From contig NZ_FXUG01000001.1 in assembly GCF_900182915.1 (NCBI RefSeq), forward strand, positions 124,001 through 188,000: DNA of 64,000 nucleotides. Direction: 5' to 3'. A model generated the notes under the pieces. That model was not told the DNA's origin. It worked only from the letters and a program-made list of their open reading frames with translations, and searched no databases. This DNA comes from Neorhodopirellula lusitana (GTDB lineage Bacteria > Planctomycetota > Planctomycetia > Pirellulales > Pirellulaceae). This document shows positions 1-8,226 of the stretch, one piece after another. A program made the translations under genes and the position numbers. Position 1 is the stretch's first letter; the number at the start of each line of letters is the position of its first letter.

Positions 1-311
1 AAGTACTTTCTAAATTCGTTCAGTGGGTCTTCGCATGTGGACTCGACCGTTTCGCCCGTTGTGAGATCGGTCCGGCAAACTTGGTTTCCCTTGGCGCTAA
101 AGCGAGCCAGTGGGTGAGAGCCCAGAAAGCTATATCGGCCGACCTTTTCGCCTCCGATCACGCTTTCGATCAAGAAAGCTGCCTTGCCATCGTCCAGTTG
201 CATGAAAGCAGTTACTGGCGTCAACGCATCGGAAAGCAGTCGCCGGTAGACGGGGACGAAGTCAAAACGGCGAGCGAGTTGTGCGAACTCGTCGGGCGAA
301 GGCTGGTGCAT
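1..311 (-). CDS. trpE: Anthranilate synthase component I, N-terminal part (cut by window edge)
   Basis: Translating the minus strand from the ATG at 311 gives an open frame of about 103 residues that runs off the window. It starts MHQPSPDEFAQLARRF and contains FVPVYRRLLSDALTPVTAF and FLIESVIGGEKVGRYSFLG, the characteristic TrpE N-terminal segment around the tryptophan-binding feedback site. The family makes anthranilate from chorismate, the first committed step of tryptophan synthesis, in the cytoplasm with a glutaminase partner (TrpG). The catalytic chorismate-binding domain lies outside the window. The ATG at 322 is in another frame, so 311 is the best start. The upstream gene (glycosyltransferase) is on the same strand about 310 bp away, so trpE probably has its own promoter. 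A pabB-type paralogue cannot be fully excluded without the C-terminus. Confidence 0.85.
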   Translation of the reverse strand, partial: MHQPSPDEFAQLARRFDFVPVYRRLLSDALTPVTAFMQLDDGKAAFLIESVIGGEKVGRYSFLGSHPLARFSAKGNQVCRTDLTTGETVESTCEDPLNEFRKY

Positions 312-622
312 GAACGCGGCATCTAGGGTGGGGGGCGATGAGAATTGCCCCTAAAATAGCGTCCCTGTAAGCAACGCAGGGTTCCCAGCCAACAATAACG
401 CGGGGTCCCTAAGAGCATTACAGGCTGACTTCATCGGTGAGGGCAACCAAAACGGTGTCACCAGTTTGATCAGCGTGGAACAAAGGGACAACCGCCCCTT
501 CGGACAACGACGCACCGCGGATGGTTCACGGTGCCCGGCGTCATTCTCAAAAAGAATGCATCGGCCAATTAGTCACCAGCAACTCTAGCCAGTGACCGAG
601 ATGGCGACCTGAACGAGCGGGC
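312..622. other. Intergenic region upstream of trpE
   Basis: No convincing gene. On the minus strand there is an imperfect hairpin (9-bp arms at 572-580 and 588-596, two G-U pairs, 7-nt loop) just past the glycosyltransferase stop, and a 6-bp hairpin at 542-558 with an A-rich loop. Neither is followed by a clear T run, so they are at best weak terminators. I see no Trp-codon-rich leader peptide upstream of trpE. A small open frame on the plus strand at 81-326 is a shadow of trpE. Confidence 0.4.
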
Positions 623-1525
623 TTAGGCGACGCGATATCGCATCAAGCTGCCGATCGTTTGAGCGAAAGTCTTCCAGGCTGGGGCAAGTTCTTCGTCGAC
701 CAAGTCACCCTCGTAGCTGGTGGGGACTTCCATCACGACGGAGGCTCGGCGGGCGATCTTGGCGGTCACTTCGGCGTCGAAGCCCCGGTCGCACTGTTCC
801 AAATTCAACGAACGAATCAGATCGCCCTTGAAAACCTTGTGCGAGCTTTCTAGGTCGGTCAATCGCAGGCCAGTTGTGTAGTTGGCCACCATGGTGGTGA
901 TGCGGTTGGAAAGTCGAGCGGTGAGTCCGACACCGCGTCGGGTCACGCGTCGCAATCGGCGAGATCCATAAACCACGTCCGCTTGATTTTCCAGGACTGG
1001 CCAGATCGCACCTAGCAAGTCAGCAGGGTCGTAAGCCATGTCGGCGTCTTGGATCGCAACCACTCGGCCCTTGGTGTGTCGCAAGGCCATGCGGATAGCC
1101 GAGCCACGACCATGAGAACGTTTACGTCGTAAAAGTTTCAGGTTGGGACGATCAGAGAGTCCGTTGACGTAATGCCAGCTTCCATCGGTACTGGCATCGT
1201 CCACCACAATGACTTCGCAGGAAGTGGGCATCACTTCGTCGATTCGATCCAGAACTTCCGGCAGCGACTCGCGAGCGTTGTGGACGGGGATGATGATTGA
1301 AATGTCGACGTGACCCAGGTAGTCACGAGCCATGTCCATGGACTGGGCTTCGGCAATCAGGTCGAGCGTGTCGTCGATTCGCTGAAGCAGATCATCCGTG
1401 TCGATCCGCTCGATTTCCGGTCGATAAACAGGGCTCGCGTCCAGTGTTGCCTGAGCCGAGTCGGGCTCACCCATCGCGAAGAAATCGGCCAAGTCTGACT
1501 GCGGGGGGAGTGTGGAAGTGGTCAT
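623..1525 (-). CDS. Glycosyltransferase family 2 (dolichol-phosphate-mannose synthase-like)
   Basis: A 300-residue protein with a GT-A fold. It has a core start VDISIIIPVHNARESLP (about residue 73), the nucleotide-sugar motif VIVVDDASTDGS (about 105-116), the metal-binding DxD in AIQDADMAYDP (about 157-167), and ADVVYGSRR further on. The first 70 residues form a variable, acidic lead-in. No transmembrane segment is seen, so it is probably cytoplasmic or membrane-associated and transfers sugar to a lipid carrier or polymer; donor and acceptor cannot be read from sequence. The open frame extends upstream to 2359, but that extension lies antisense to the cupin gene and is low-complexity. The ATG at 1525 starts just ahead of the conserved part, which is why I chose it. 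Confidence 0.85.
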   Translation of the reverse strand: MTTSTLPPQSDLADFFAMGEPDSAQATLDASPVYRPEIERIDTDDLLQRIDDTLDLIAEAQSMDMARDYLGHVDISIIIPVHNARESLPEVLDRIDEVMPTSCEVIVVDDASTDGSWHYVNGLSDRPNLKLLRRKRSHGRGSAIRMALRHTKGRVVAIQDADMAYDPADLLGAIWPVLENQADVVYGSRRLRRVTRRGVGLTARLSNRITTMVANYTTGLRLTDLESSHKVFKGDLIRSLNLEQCDRGFDAEVTAKIARRASVVMEVPTSYEGDLVDEELAPAWKTFAQTIGSLMRYRVA

Positions 1526-1836
1526 CGACTTAGGTGCTCTACGTGTTTGCGAAACGGGATGCTGATGAGGTCGCATGACTCGTGTGGTTTCATCAACTCC
1601 TACCGTTGCAACTATGGGCGAGGTTCTGGCATCAGGCGGAAACTCCCTGCGGCACAAACTTCGAAAAGCGGAAGCGGTCAGGTAAGAGAGACCATTGTTG
1701 TCAGTCGTGCCGGTTGTCCGGATTGCCGAAAGCTGTCCGCCGCGATTCAATGCGGGTGTGATGACGTCAAACCGGGGAACGAGCGTTTTCCGGAGTTCAA
1801 TCACACTGGTGAAACCGTTTTCCCATGGGGCCCATA

Positions 1837-2337
1837 ATGACACACTTCGTCGGAAACCTGTTCTCGGATATCCCTGGCGATTTGCCCGATGAATGTGTGC
1901 AGCAATTGGCGGGTAACCCGCACGTGCGTATTGAACGAATCGTCTCGGCGGGTCACGCCAGTCCACCTGGATTCTGGTACGACCAAGACGAGCAGGAGTG
2001 GGTGATGGTCCTGCAAGGCGAAGCGAAACTATCGATCCAGGCTTCTGAAGCAGCACTGGCCGACGGGGGCGGGGCTCAATCGCAGCTGCAGCCAAAGTCG
2101 CTATCGCAACTTCAATCGCAACCTCAAACGCGACACAGCGTGGTGGTGTTGAAGGCGGGTGACCAGCTGTTGATTCCTGCCCACCAGAAACACCGAGTCG
2201 AGTGGACGTCGGCGAGCGAGCCCACGATCTGGCTGGCTGTTTTCTTTTCGCCTGAGGATCCGGGGCCGCCCGAGGATCTGGGGCCGCCCGAGCAACTGGG
2301 GCCGCCCGGTGACCTTGGGGCAACGGACCAAACTTGA
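1837..2337 (+). CDS. Small cupin-domain protein
   Basis: A protein of about 166 residues, divergent from the glycosyltransferase. It contains VRIERIVSAGHASPPGFWYD followed by QEWVMVLQGEAKL, the first cupin motif of a widespread small-cupin family, and a second motif around LIPAHQKHRVEW. The His residues in GHAS and KHRVEW and the Glu of QEW are likely metal ligands. The family is a single beta-barrel; substrate unknown. The start at 1837 (MTHFVGNLFSD) matches the usual start of this family; an in-frame ATG at 1825 is possible. Two insertions look recent: a Gln/Leu/Ser-rich stretch between the motifs and a tail of GPPEDL-type repeats encoded by an 18-bp tandem repeat. Confidence 0.75.
   Translation: MTHFVGNLFSDIPGDLPDECVQQLAGNPHVRIERIVSAGHASPPGFWYDQDEQEWVMVLQGEAKLSIQASEAALADGGGAQSQLQPKSLSQLQSQPQTRHSVVVLKAGDQLLIPAHQKHRVEWTSASEPTIWLAVFFSPEDPGPPEDLGPPEQLGPPGDLGATDQT
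2254..2307 (+). repeat. 18-bp tandem repeat encoding the cupin C-terminal tail
   Basis: Three 18-bp units (2254-2271, 2272-2289, 2290-2307) share GGGGCCGCCC and differ in the first half; a fourth, more decayed unit follows. The repeat is in frame and gives GPPEDL-like hexapeptides at the end of the cupin protein, beyond the cupin fold. Confidence 0.85.
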
Positions 2338-2504
2338 TCCCGGCACGACTCCACCGCACCCCGACGCAGTTGAGCGGGATGAGCTGGGCCGATTCGCTAC
2401 GTGATACATTGGTGGAGTGACTCGGACGCGAGCATCGTCTTTCGCTGAGCCCTTCTTGGCGGTTCCGATGTTGGCCGCTCCATTTTTGAAAGTGAGTGGC
2501 GGTA

Positions 2505-4340
2505 ATGAATCTACGGTGTCTTCCACTTCCCTCGGCAGCACGGGTTCCCTTGATTGTTCAGCTTTCCTTGGCCACTCGGGTTTCCTTGGCCACTCGCGGA
2601 ATCCTAGGATGCTTGGTGTCGATGGTTGCGATCGCCTGTTCGATCTCACAGGCGGACGAACCACCAACGCGGATCATCACGACTGGTTGGAACGCGCCGA
2701 CGGCGCAGCAGTTCCAGCGTGATTGGGGCCTATTTCAAGAACAGTCTTTTACTGGGGCGGTGATTCATGCTCGTGCCGACCAAGCACCGCCGGACCCCCT
2801 GAAGTCGGCTCACTCCAAAGACGTGTGGGGTGAGGTGTCGTTTAGCGAAACGGAAGCTTCCCTGGCCGCGATGTCGGACGGGAAAGCGTCGGGGAGTTAC
2901 CTTTTGCTATCCGCCAATCCCGGCGATGCGGATTGGTTAGACGATGAAGCGTGGGGGCGAATTGTAGCCCGTTGGCGTCAAGCGGCTCGGCTCACGAAAC
3001 ATGGCAAGCTTCGTGGGATTGCATTCGACCCCGAGCCATATCACTCGCCGTTGGCTCAGTTTGACGCCGATGTCGAGCCGCATGCCTCGGCCGGATCCAT
3101 TCAAACGCTTCAGGAAGCCGCCCGTCGACGTGGGCGAGAGGTCATGCAGGCGGTGGTGGAAGAGTTCCCCGAGATTGAGTTGTTTAGCTATTTCTGGATG
3201 AGCTACTTCGTTCGCGATCATCGCTACCGAGGCCCGTCGCCGATCGATCTTGGAGGGAAAAGGCGAGCTGATTTTGATTGGTGCTTGGCCGGGCATCGGT
3301 ACGGGTTGCTGCCCGCTTTTCTAACGGGCTTATTGGAGGCGGCGCCAGCCACGACACGCTTCGTCGACGGTTGCGAGTATGCCTACTGGCTCACCGAGGC
3401 GGCGCAGTTCAATCGATTGGCAAGCGACGTTCGTGAACGTGGGCGGATGGTGGTCGACGAAGCGGTTCGCGAAAAGTACGACCGGCAAATGTCAGTGGCA
3501 ATGCCCGTCTTTGTCGACATCATGGTGCCAGAATTGATTCCCCAGTGGACTCTGAATCCGAATGTTCCAGATCGCCTCGGGTTGTTCCAAAAACAGCTGT
3601 CATTCGCGGTTCAAGCAAGCGATGGATTGGTGTGGTTGTACAGCGAACGTGGCCGCTGGTGGCCGGAGCCTCGCGAGACACAGCTATGGCACAACAAGGA
3701 CGTCTATCCTCACTGGGACGAATTGTTTCCCGGGTGTTTGGATGTCATTCGCCAAGCTCAATCGATGGGGAAAGTTGTGCCCCCGTCTTCGATTGCAAGT
3801 GAGGCAACGTTAAGTGGAAGGCCTGCGAACGAGGATGCAATGGAGTGCGTTGCCGAGATTACGGCTGAAGATGGCGAATGGCAAACGGATGTCTCAACTC
3901 GTGGTCGCGTCGAAGTGACGCCGCTAAGGCAACGCAATGCCACAGGGAATACCACAGAGAATGTGACGGAGAAGGATGTTGAAATACGTGGTGCCAAGGA
4001 AGCGACCGCGGGTCTCGCATACGCGGTTGTTTCCGGGCAGCGTTTGCGTGTTGCGGTTCAGGCCAGGCAGTCCGGTCGAGGGCTGTGCAAGTTGGTGGTT
4101 CGGTATCGCGATTCCAGCGGTGAGTTTCTGGCTCAACGCGGAGTGGAGTCGTATGCTTATCCAGAATCACAATTGCCAACCCGGTGGCGATCCATCGTTG
4201 TGGACGTCGTGGTGCCGGAGGGAGCGAGAAGCTTGGTGGCAACCTTACAGGTCAGTCGACAGCACTTGCTGGAAGACCGCATTGAATTCCGTGAGCTCAC
4301 CTGTTCGCGGCTTGCCCCGGAGGGGAGTTCGTTGGAGTAG
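2505..4340 (+). CDS. Secreted protein of unknown function, possible glycoside-hydrolase-like fold
   Basis: About 611 residues. The N-terminus has a signal-peptide-like hydrophobic stretch (ILGCLVSMVAIACSISQA) before the mature part starts DEPPTRI. Mature features include GIAFDPEPYHSP, FSYFWMSYFVRD, FVDGCEYAYWL and VWLYSERGRWW: acidic residues between aromatic ones, which resembles a TIM-barrel hydrolase active-site pattern. This is an inference from pattern only. The C-terminal 150 residues look like a beta-rich, carbohydrate-binding-like domain (LRVAVQARQSGRGLCKLVV). I do not recognise a named family; similar proteins are expected in planctomycetes. A GTG at 2496 is an alternative start. The signal-peptide coding part holds a perfect-core 18-bp duplication (2563-2598). 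The esterase gene follows on the same strand 78 bp later. Confidence 0.7.
   Translation: MNLRCLPLPSAARVPLIVQLSLATRVSLATRGILGCLVSMVAIACSISQADEPPTRIITTGWNAPTAQQFQRDWGLFQEQSFTGAVIHARADQAPPDPLKSAHSKDVWGEVSFSETEASLAAMSDGKASGSYLLLSANPGDADWLDDEAWGRIVARWRQAARLTKHGKLRGIAFDPEPYHSPLAQFDADVEPHASAGSIQTLQEAARRRGREVMQAVVEEFPEIELFSYFWMSYFVRDHRYRGPSPIDLGGKRRADFDWCLAGHRYGLLPAFLTGLLEAAPATTRFVDGCEYAYWLTEAAQFNRLASDVRERGRMVVDEAVREKYDRQMSVAMPVFVDIMVPELIPQWTLNPNVPDRLGLFQKQLSFAVQASDGLVWLYSERGRWWPEPRETQLWHNKDVYPHWDELFPGCLDVIRQAQSMGKVVPPSSIASEATLSGRPANEDAMECVAEITAEDGEWQTDVSTRGRVEVTPLRQRNATGNTTENVTEKDVEIRGAKEATAGLAYAVVSGQRLRVAVQARQSGRGLCKLVVRYRDSSGEFLAQRGVESYAYPESQLPTRWRSIVVDVVVPEGARSLVATLQVSRQHLLEDRIEFRELTCSRLAPEGSSLE
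2563..2598 (+). repeat. 18-bp tandem duplication in a signal-peptide region
   Basis: Two copies of an 18-bp unit with the core TTTCCTTGGCCACTCG (2563-2580 and 2581-2598) lie in the leader region of the secreted protein and duplicate an SLATR motif in frame. Confidence 0.85.
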
Positions 4341-4418
4341 AATTGGCGGCCTCGCCTCGGCACTTCGCCGAACCCCTGTCCTACCATCGCATCGATTCCC
4401 CACCAAAGGCCCTCCGAG

Positions 4419-5441
4419 ATGTTGTTCCAAACCGGATTGAAAATACCAGCCGTTCTGCTGATCGCACTTTGTTTGTCTAGCATGACCGTCCGTTCGACGC
4501 TGGCCGAAACGACTGATGTGACTAACGCCGCGGTGCCCAATACCAACACCGTGGATTCGGAAAAATCCCGAAGCAAACCTACGGTCATTGAATTGTGGAC
4601 GGACGCCGAGCTTGCCAGTTCGAGTGAAGGCGGAATCCAGAGCAACGATTCCGAGCACACGCAAGATCGCGGCGGCGGGAATACTTGGGTAACCAAAATC
4701 AGTCGTCCAACCCTGACCGTCTATTCACCCGATGCTAACTCAAGTGGTGGTAGTTCCCCCAGTGATTCGCCGGCGCGTGGAACCGCTGTCGTGGTTTGCC
4801 CCGGTGGCGGATACGGTGGATTGGCGATCGAAAAAGAGGGCCACGAGGTTGCTCGTTGGCTAACGACTTTGGGGGTGACCGCTGGTGTGTTGAAGTATCG
4901 CTGTGGCGGTGGTGCCAACGCCCATCCGGTGCCGCTGTCTGATGCTCGCCAAGCGGTTGGATTGCTGCGTTCTCAAGCGAAACAATGGAACATCGATCCG
5001 CAACGCGTTGGCATCATCGGGTTTTCCGCCGGCGGTCACTTGGCGGCCACCATTGCGACCGATGAGGCGACGGGGATCAATTTCGCAGGCCTGATTTACC
5101 CGGTGATCTCGATGGCCGATGGCGTGACCCACAACGGATCTAGGAAGAACTTGTTAGGCCAATCGCCTGATGAAAAACTGGTGCATCAGATGTCACGTGA
5201 TGAACAAGTCACCGCGGCCACCTGCCCCACGTTCCTGGTTCATGCCAGCGATGATCGTGGTGTTTCGGTGCAGAACTCGTTGCGATTCTATTCGGCGCTG
5301 CAAGAGCACAGCGTTCCTGCTGAACTGCACGTTTTCGATCAAGGTGGTCATGGCTTTGGTATGTACCGTGGCGATCGACCTTGCGATCAATGGCCAGATC
5401 AATTCAAAGCTTGGATGAAACTTCACGGCTGGTTGAACTAA
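4419..5441 (+). CDS. Secreted alpha/beta-hydrolase, esterase/acetylxylan-esterase-like
   Basis: A 340-residue protein with a signal peptide (hydrophobic IPAVLLIALCLSS, likely cut after STLA). The alpha/beta-hydrolase features are complete: oxyanion-hole motif CPGGGYGGLA (about residue 126), nucleophile elbow GFSAGGH with Ser at about 203, acid in HASDDRGV, and His in DQGGHGFGM near the C-terminus. This arrangement is typical of the BD-FAE/dienelactone-hydrolase-like esterases found beside polysaccharide-degrading enzymes. It probably deacylates extracellular or periplasmic glycans; the true substrate is unknown. It follows the secreted protein at 2505-4340 on the same strand and may be co-transcribed. 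Confidence 0.85.
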   Translation: MLFQTGLKIPAVLLIALCLSSMTVRSTLAETTDVTNAAVPNTNTVDSEKSRSKPTVIELWTDAELASSSEGGIQSNDSEHTQDRGGGNTWVTKISRPTLTVYSPDANSSGGSSPSDSPARGTAVVVCPGGGYGGLAIEKEGHEVARWLTTLGVTAGVLKYRCGGGANAHPVPLSDARQAVGLLRSQAKQWNIDPQRVGIIGFSAGGHLAATIATDEATGINFAGLIYPVISMADGVTHNGSRKNLLGQSPDEKLVHQMSRDEQVTAATCPTFLVHASDDRGVSVQNSLRFYSALQEHSVPAELHVFDQGGHGFGMYRGDRPCDQWPDQFKAWMKLHGWLN

Positions 5442-5472
5442 ACCGCGGCTGACTCACTACCACTGTTGAACC

Positions 5473-6501
5473 ATGGCTATTCTTGTAAACGCATACTGCA
5501 CTCACCGGTCGCCTGCGATGATGGAGTTCCCCCACTCGAATCTGCAGATGCGAGATCGTTCGGATCCAGAACTGCCTAAGCATCTGCAGGATTTCATCGG
5601 ATTTCTCATGCAGGGTGGTGAGCGTGAAATGACTCAATCCTTGTATGCCGTTTATCGTCATCTGCAACGCGTGCAAAACCAGGCTTCGTTCGAGGTCGAG
5701 GGTGAAAATATCGAAGCGATTTCGACTTGGGCGATACAGTCCAATGCGATCCTGTTTTTGCCAGATGGTTCAGTTCGTGATCCCTGTGGAAAGGTCTTGG
5801 TTGATCCTGACACTGGCGAGGCCGAGGATCGAGCGACCGTTCCGTACCTCGACGGGGCCGTCCAACGCAAATCGCGAACAATGGACCAACTTGCTCAACG
5901 CAGCATTCACGTGGCTGAGAATTTGCCGCCTGCGGTCGGTGAAGGTGAGGTCGAGCTTCGCAGTGCCGAGGATGTGGCATGGCGTTCGATTGGCCTGTTG
6001 ATCGCCGCCGTTCGGGCTGAGTCCGTTGCGTCGGAAGAGCCGATTGCGGTTGACGAACTGCGAGCTCGTGCGCCACTCGCCTTCAAGGCGTTCACGCCAG
6101 CGGAAAGTGAGTTTGTTCAGGACACCAACCCCGACAATCAGACCGTTGTCAATTTTGCTTGGCGCTATGAGTCATTGTTTGTCTTGCAGTGGGCCTTGGG
6201 ATTGCACGCGGCGTTGCCGTTTCCTGACAAAATCTGTGACGTTCCTGGTGTTGCCCGGTGCATGCTGCCCAAGAACCACGGCGAAATTCTGCGACAGGCT
6301 AAGCTTCGAAGCACCGCTGAGATCCTGGACGCACTGGACTTCAACTATCGACTGTTGTGGTCGGTACGGGATGCGGGCCTCAATAAAACGGAGCCACCTG
6401 CGGGAATTGATCCTGGCGTCGTCAGCGAACGCCAACATGCGTTGAACTGGTTGGTCCGGTTTGAAGATTCTGATTGGGACCATGTGGACACGCCCAGCTA
6501 A
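5473..6501 (+). CDS. DUF4272-domain protein
   Basis: A 342-residue soluble protein with no signal peptide or membrane span. The C-terminal two-thirds contain the DUF4272 signature: RSAEDVAWRSIGLLIAAVRA, FTPAESEFVQDTNPD, FAWRYESLFVLQWALG, then a Leu/Arg-rich helix with RSTAEILDALDFNYRLLWSVRDA and HALNWL. The N-terminal 130 residues appear to be a separate small domain with LPDGSVRDPCGKVLVDPDTG. The function of DUF4272 is unknown. It starts 31 bp after the esterase stop. The assignment to the domain is from pattern recognition. Confidence 0.75.
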   Translation: MAILVNAYCTHRSPAMMEFPHSNLQMRDRSDPELPKHLQDFIGFLMQGGEREMTQSLYAVYRHLQRVQNQASFEVEGENIEAISTWAIQSNAILFLPDGSVRDPCGKVLVDPDTGEAEDRATVPYLDGAVQRKSRTMDQLAQRSIHVAENLPPAVGEGEVELRSAEDVAWRSIGLLIAAVRAESVASEEPIAVDELRARAPLAFKAFTPAESEFVQDTNPDNQTVVNFAWRYESLFVLQWALGLHAALPFPDKICDVPGVARCMLPKNHGEILRQAKLRSTAEILDALDFNYRLLWSVRDAGLNKTEPPAGIDPGVVSERQHALNWLVRFEDSDWDHVDTPS

Positions 6502-6549
6502 GGCCGTCGTTTCATTCAGGCATTGTGAGCCTTTGCTTAGCTGCTAGTT

Positions 6550-6579
6550 CGCGAGTTAATTGCCCGCGAGTTAATTGTT
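6550..6579. repeat. 15-bp tandem duplication
   Basis: The unit CGCGAGTTAATTGCC at 6550-6564 is repeated with changes only at its end at 6565-6579, between the DUF4272 gene and the peptidase-like gene. Confidence 0.85.
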
Positions 6580-6631
6580 CCCCGCAGGCTTAGCGTTCTA
6601 AAAAGGTCTGAGTTGCCGACACTTTTTCCTG

Positions 6632-8182
6632 TTGGAAGGGTTTAAGCTCTTTGCGGCAGGGTGCCTGTCGCGATTGGCGGCACGTGTTCGCTTGAAATGT
6701 CCAACGTTGAAGGTTCTGGCTGCTGTGAATTTCTTTCGTGCGAACGTTGTCGTGTTGGCTGTGTTATGCAGTGGCAACCTGACCAATGCGGGTGATTATG
6801 TACTGACGATTGGCGGTGGTTATTCGCCGGAAGGGAACCAGGCGTCGTTGGAAAAGAACGTGTTCTTGTTCGAGCGAGTTTTGGCGGGATATCCAGGACG
6901 CGTGGAGCGACACGATGTTTTTTTTGCCGATGGGAAGAATCCTGCCCGAGACTTGCAGGTTCACGATCCGTCCCAGGTGCCGTTGTCGAACCGGTTGATG
7001 GCAGAGTTCTTTGGCAGCACGCGTGATTTGGGGCTGACCTACCGCAACCATGGTGTCACGAACGTGCGTGACGCTTCCAAGCCGGGCAATATCAAGGCGT
7101 GGTTTGCGGAGGTCGGAACGCAAATGAAGAGTGGTGATAAGTTGACGATCTACGTGACGGCTCACGGGCACCGCAGTCGAGATCGTAATCGTGATTACAA
7201 CACGTCGATCGCGATGTGGGGTAGCACGGCGATGCAGATGACCGAGTTCGCTCGCTTGTTGGATGGACTCGATCCTGGTGTCGACGTTGTGATGGTGATG
7301 GTCCAGTGTTATACGGGCGGGTTCACGCATCTGATGTATCGGGACGGAGATCCTGACCGGGGTTTGTCGCCTCAAAGTCGAGTTGGTTTTTACGCGACCG
7401 TTCATGATCGTCCAGCGGCGGGCTGCACGTCCAGTGTCGACGAAGCTGATTATGTGGAGTACAGCACGTACTTTTGGGCTGCGATTGCAGGAATCAACCG
7501 GTTGGGTGAGGCAATTGATCCGCCAGACTACGACAACGATGGTCGCGTCTCTTTGGAAGAGGCTCATGCGTACACAATCTTGAATGCCGATACGATCGAT
7601 GTTCCGGTGAAAACATCCGGTGAGTATTTGAGCAACGCGAGCAAGTTTGGTGATGGCTCGGGGGACTTGCTGCAAAACGACGAACCCTACAGTCGGGTGC
7701 TGAAGTATGCGTCGCCCGTGCAGAAAGTCGTGTTGACGGAGCTATCGGAAAAGCTGGGGCTCGAGGGTGAAGAGCGGTTGGTGGACGCCTGGGAGAAAAC
7801 TCGTGTGGAACGCCGGCGACGCCGCAGCACCACACAAGCTTCGTCGGGGCTGAAAGACAAAATCGTCGCGGACCTTCAGCGACGCTGGCCGGAACTGGCC
7901 AATACGCTGAATCCCGTCAGTATCGAGCTCTTGACCAACCGGAATCAGGAATTTGTTGAAGCGGTTCAGGAGCATCCGCAGTACGAAAAGTACAAGCGTG
8001 AATCCGATAAAGAAAAAACGCGTCCGGATCAGCAAGAGAGCCGGGCTCAATACGAACGATTCCTGCGAGTCGCCGACAACGTCGTGCTGGCCGAGAATCT
8101 TCGGCGGCTGAATCGGCCTGAACGACTGAAGGAATACGAGCAGATCATCGCCGCTGAGCGAACGGGGTTCCTTTCACGCTAG
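6632..8182 (+). CDS. Secreted caspase/legumain-like (clan CD) protein with EF-hand-like loop
   Basis: A 516-residue protein from a TTG at 6632; a GTG at 6724, nearer the hydrophobic leader (ANVVVLAVLCSG), is also possible. The mature part begins YVLTIGGGYSPEGNQ. It has a His in IYVTAHGHRS (His about 178) and a Cys in MVMVQCYTGGF (Cys about 226), each after a hydrophobic strand, the His/Cys dyad order of clan CD peptidases such as the C13 legumains. DYDNDGRVSLEEAH (about 299-312) has the Dx(D/N)xDG spacing of a calcium-binding EF-hand loop. The C-terminal 170 residues are charged and helical. The dyad and protease activity are inference; it may be an inactive relative. Confidence 0.65.
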   Translation: MEGFKLFAAGCLSRLAARVRLKCPTLKVLAAVNFFRANVVVLAVLCSGNLTNAGDYVLTIGGGYSPEGNQASLEKNVFLFERVLAGYPGRVERHDVFFADGKNPARDLQVHDPSQVPLSNRLMAEFFGSTRDLGLTYRNHGVTNVRDASKPGNIKAWFAEVGTQMKSGDKLTIYVTAHGHRSRDRNRDYNTSIAMWGSTAMQMTEFARLLDGLDPGVDVVMVMVQCYTGGFTHLMYRDGDPDRGLSPQSRVGFYATVHDRPAAGCTSSVDEADYVEYSTYFWAAIAGINRLGEAIDPPDYDNDGRVSLEEAHAYTILNADTIDVPVKTSGEYLSNASKFGDGSGDLLQNDEPYSRVLKYASPVQKVVLTELSEKLGLEGEERLVDAWEKTRVERRRRRSTTQASSGLKDKIVADLQRRWPELANTLNPVSIELLTNRNQEFVEAVQEHPQYEKYKRESDKEKTRPDQQESRAQYERFLRVADNVVLAENLRRLNRPERLKEYEQIIAAERTGFLSR

Positions 8183-8226
8183 CTTGCTTCTGGCAGATCG
8201 CTGGTGATGAGAGATCTTTGCTGGAG

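Noticed and set aside
1526..2359. Upstream extension of the glycosyltransferase frame
   Set aside because: It lies antisense to the cupin gene, is low-complexity, and the family similarity begins after the ATG at 1525.
2101..2667. Minus-strand frame of 188 codons over the cupin tail
   Set aside because: Antisense to a better-supported gene and made largely from its repeats.
6764..7675. Minus-strand frame of 303 codons over the clan CD-like gene
   Set aside because: No motifs; the plus-strand protein has signal, His/Cys motifs and EF-hand-like loop.
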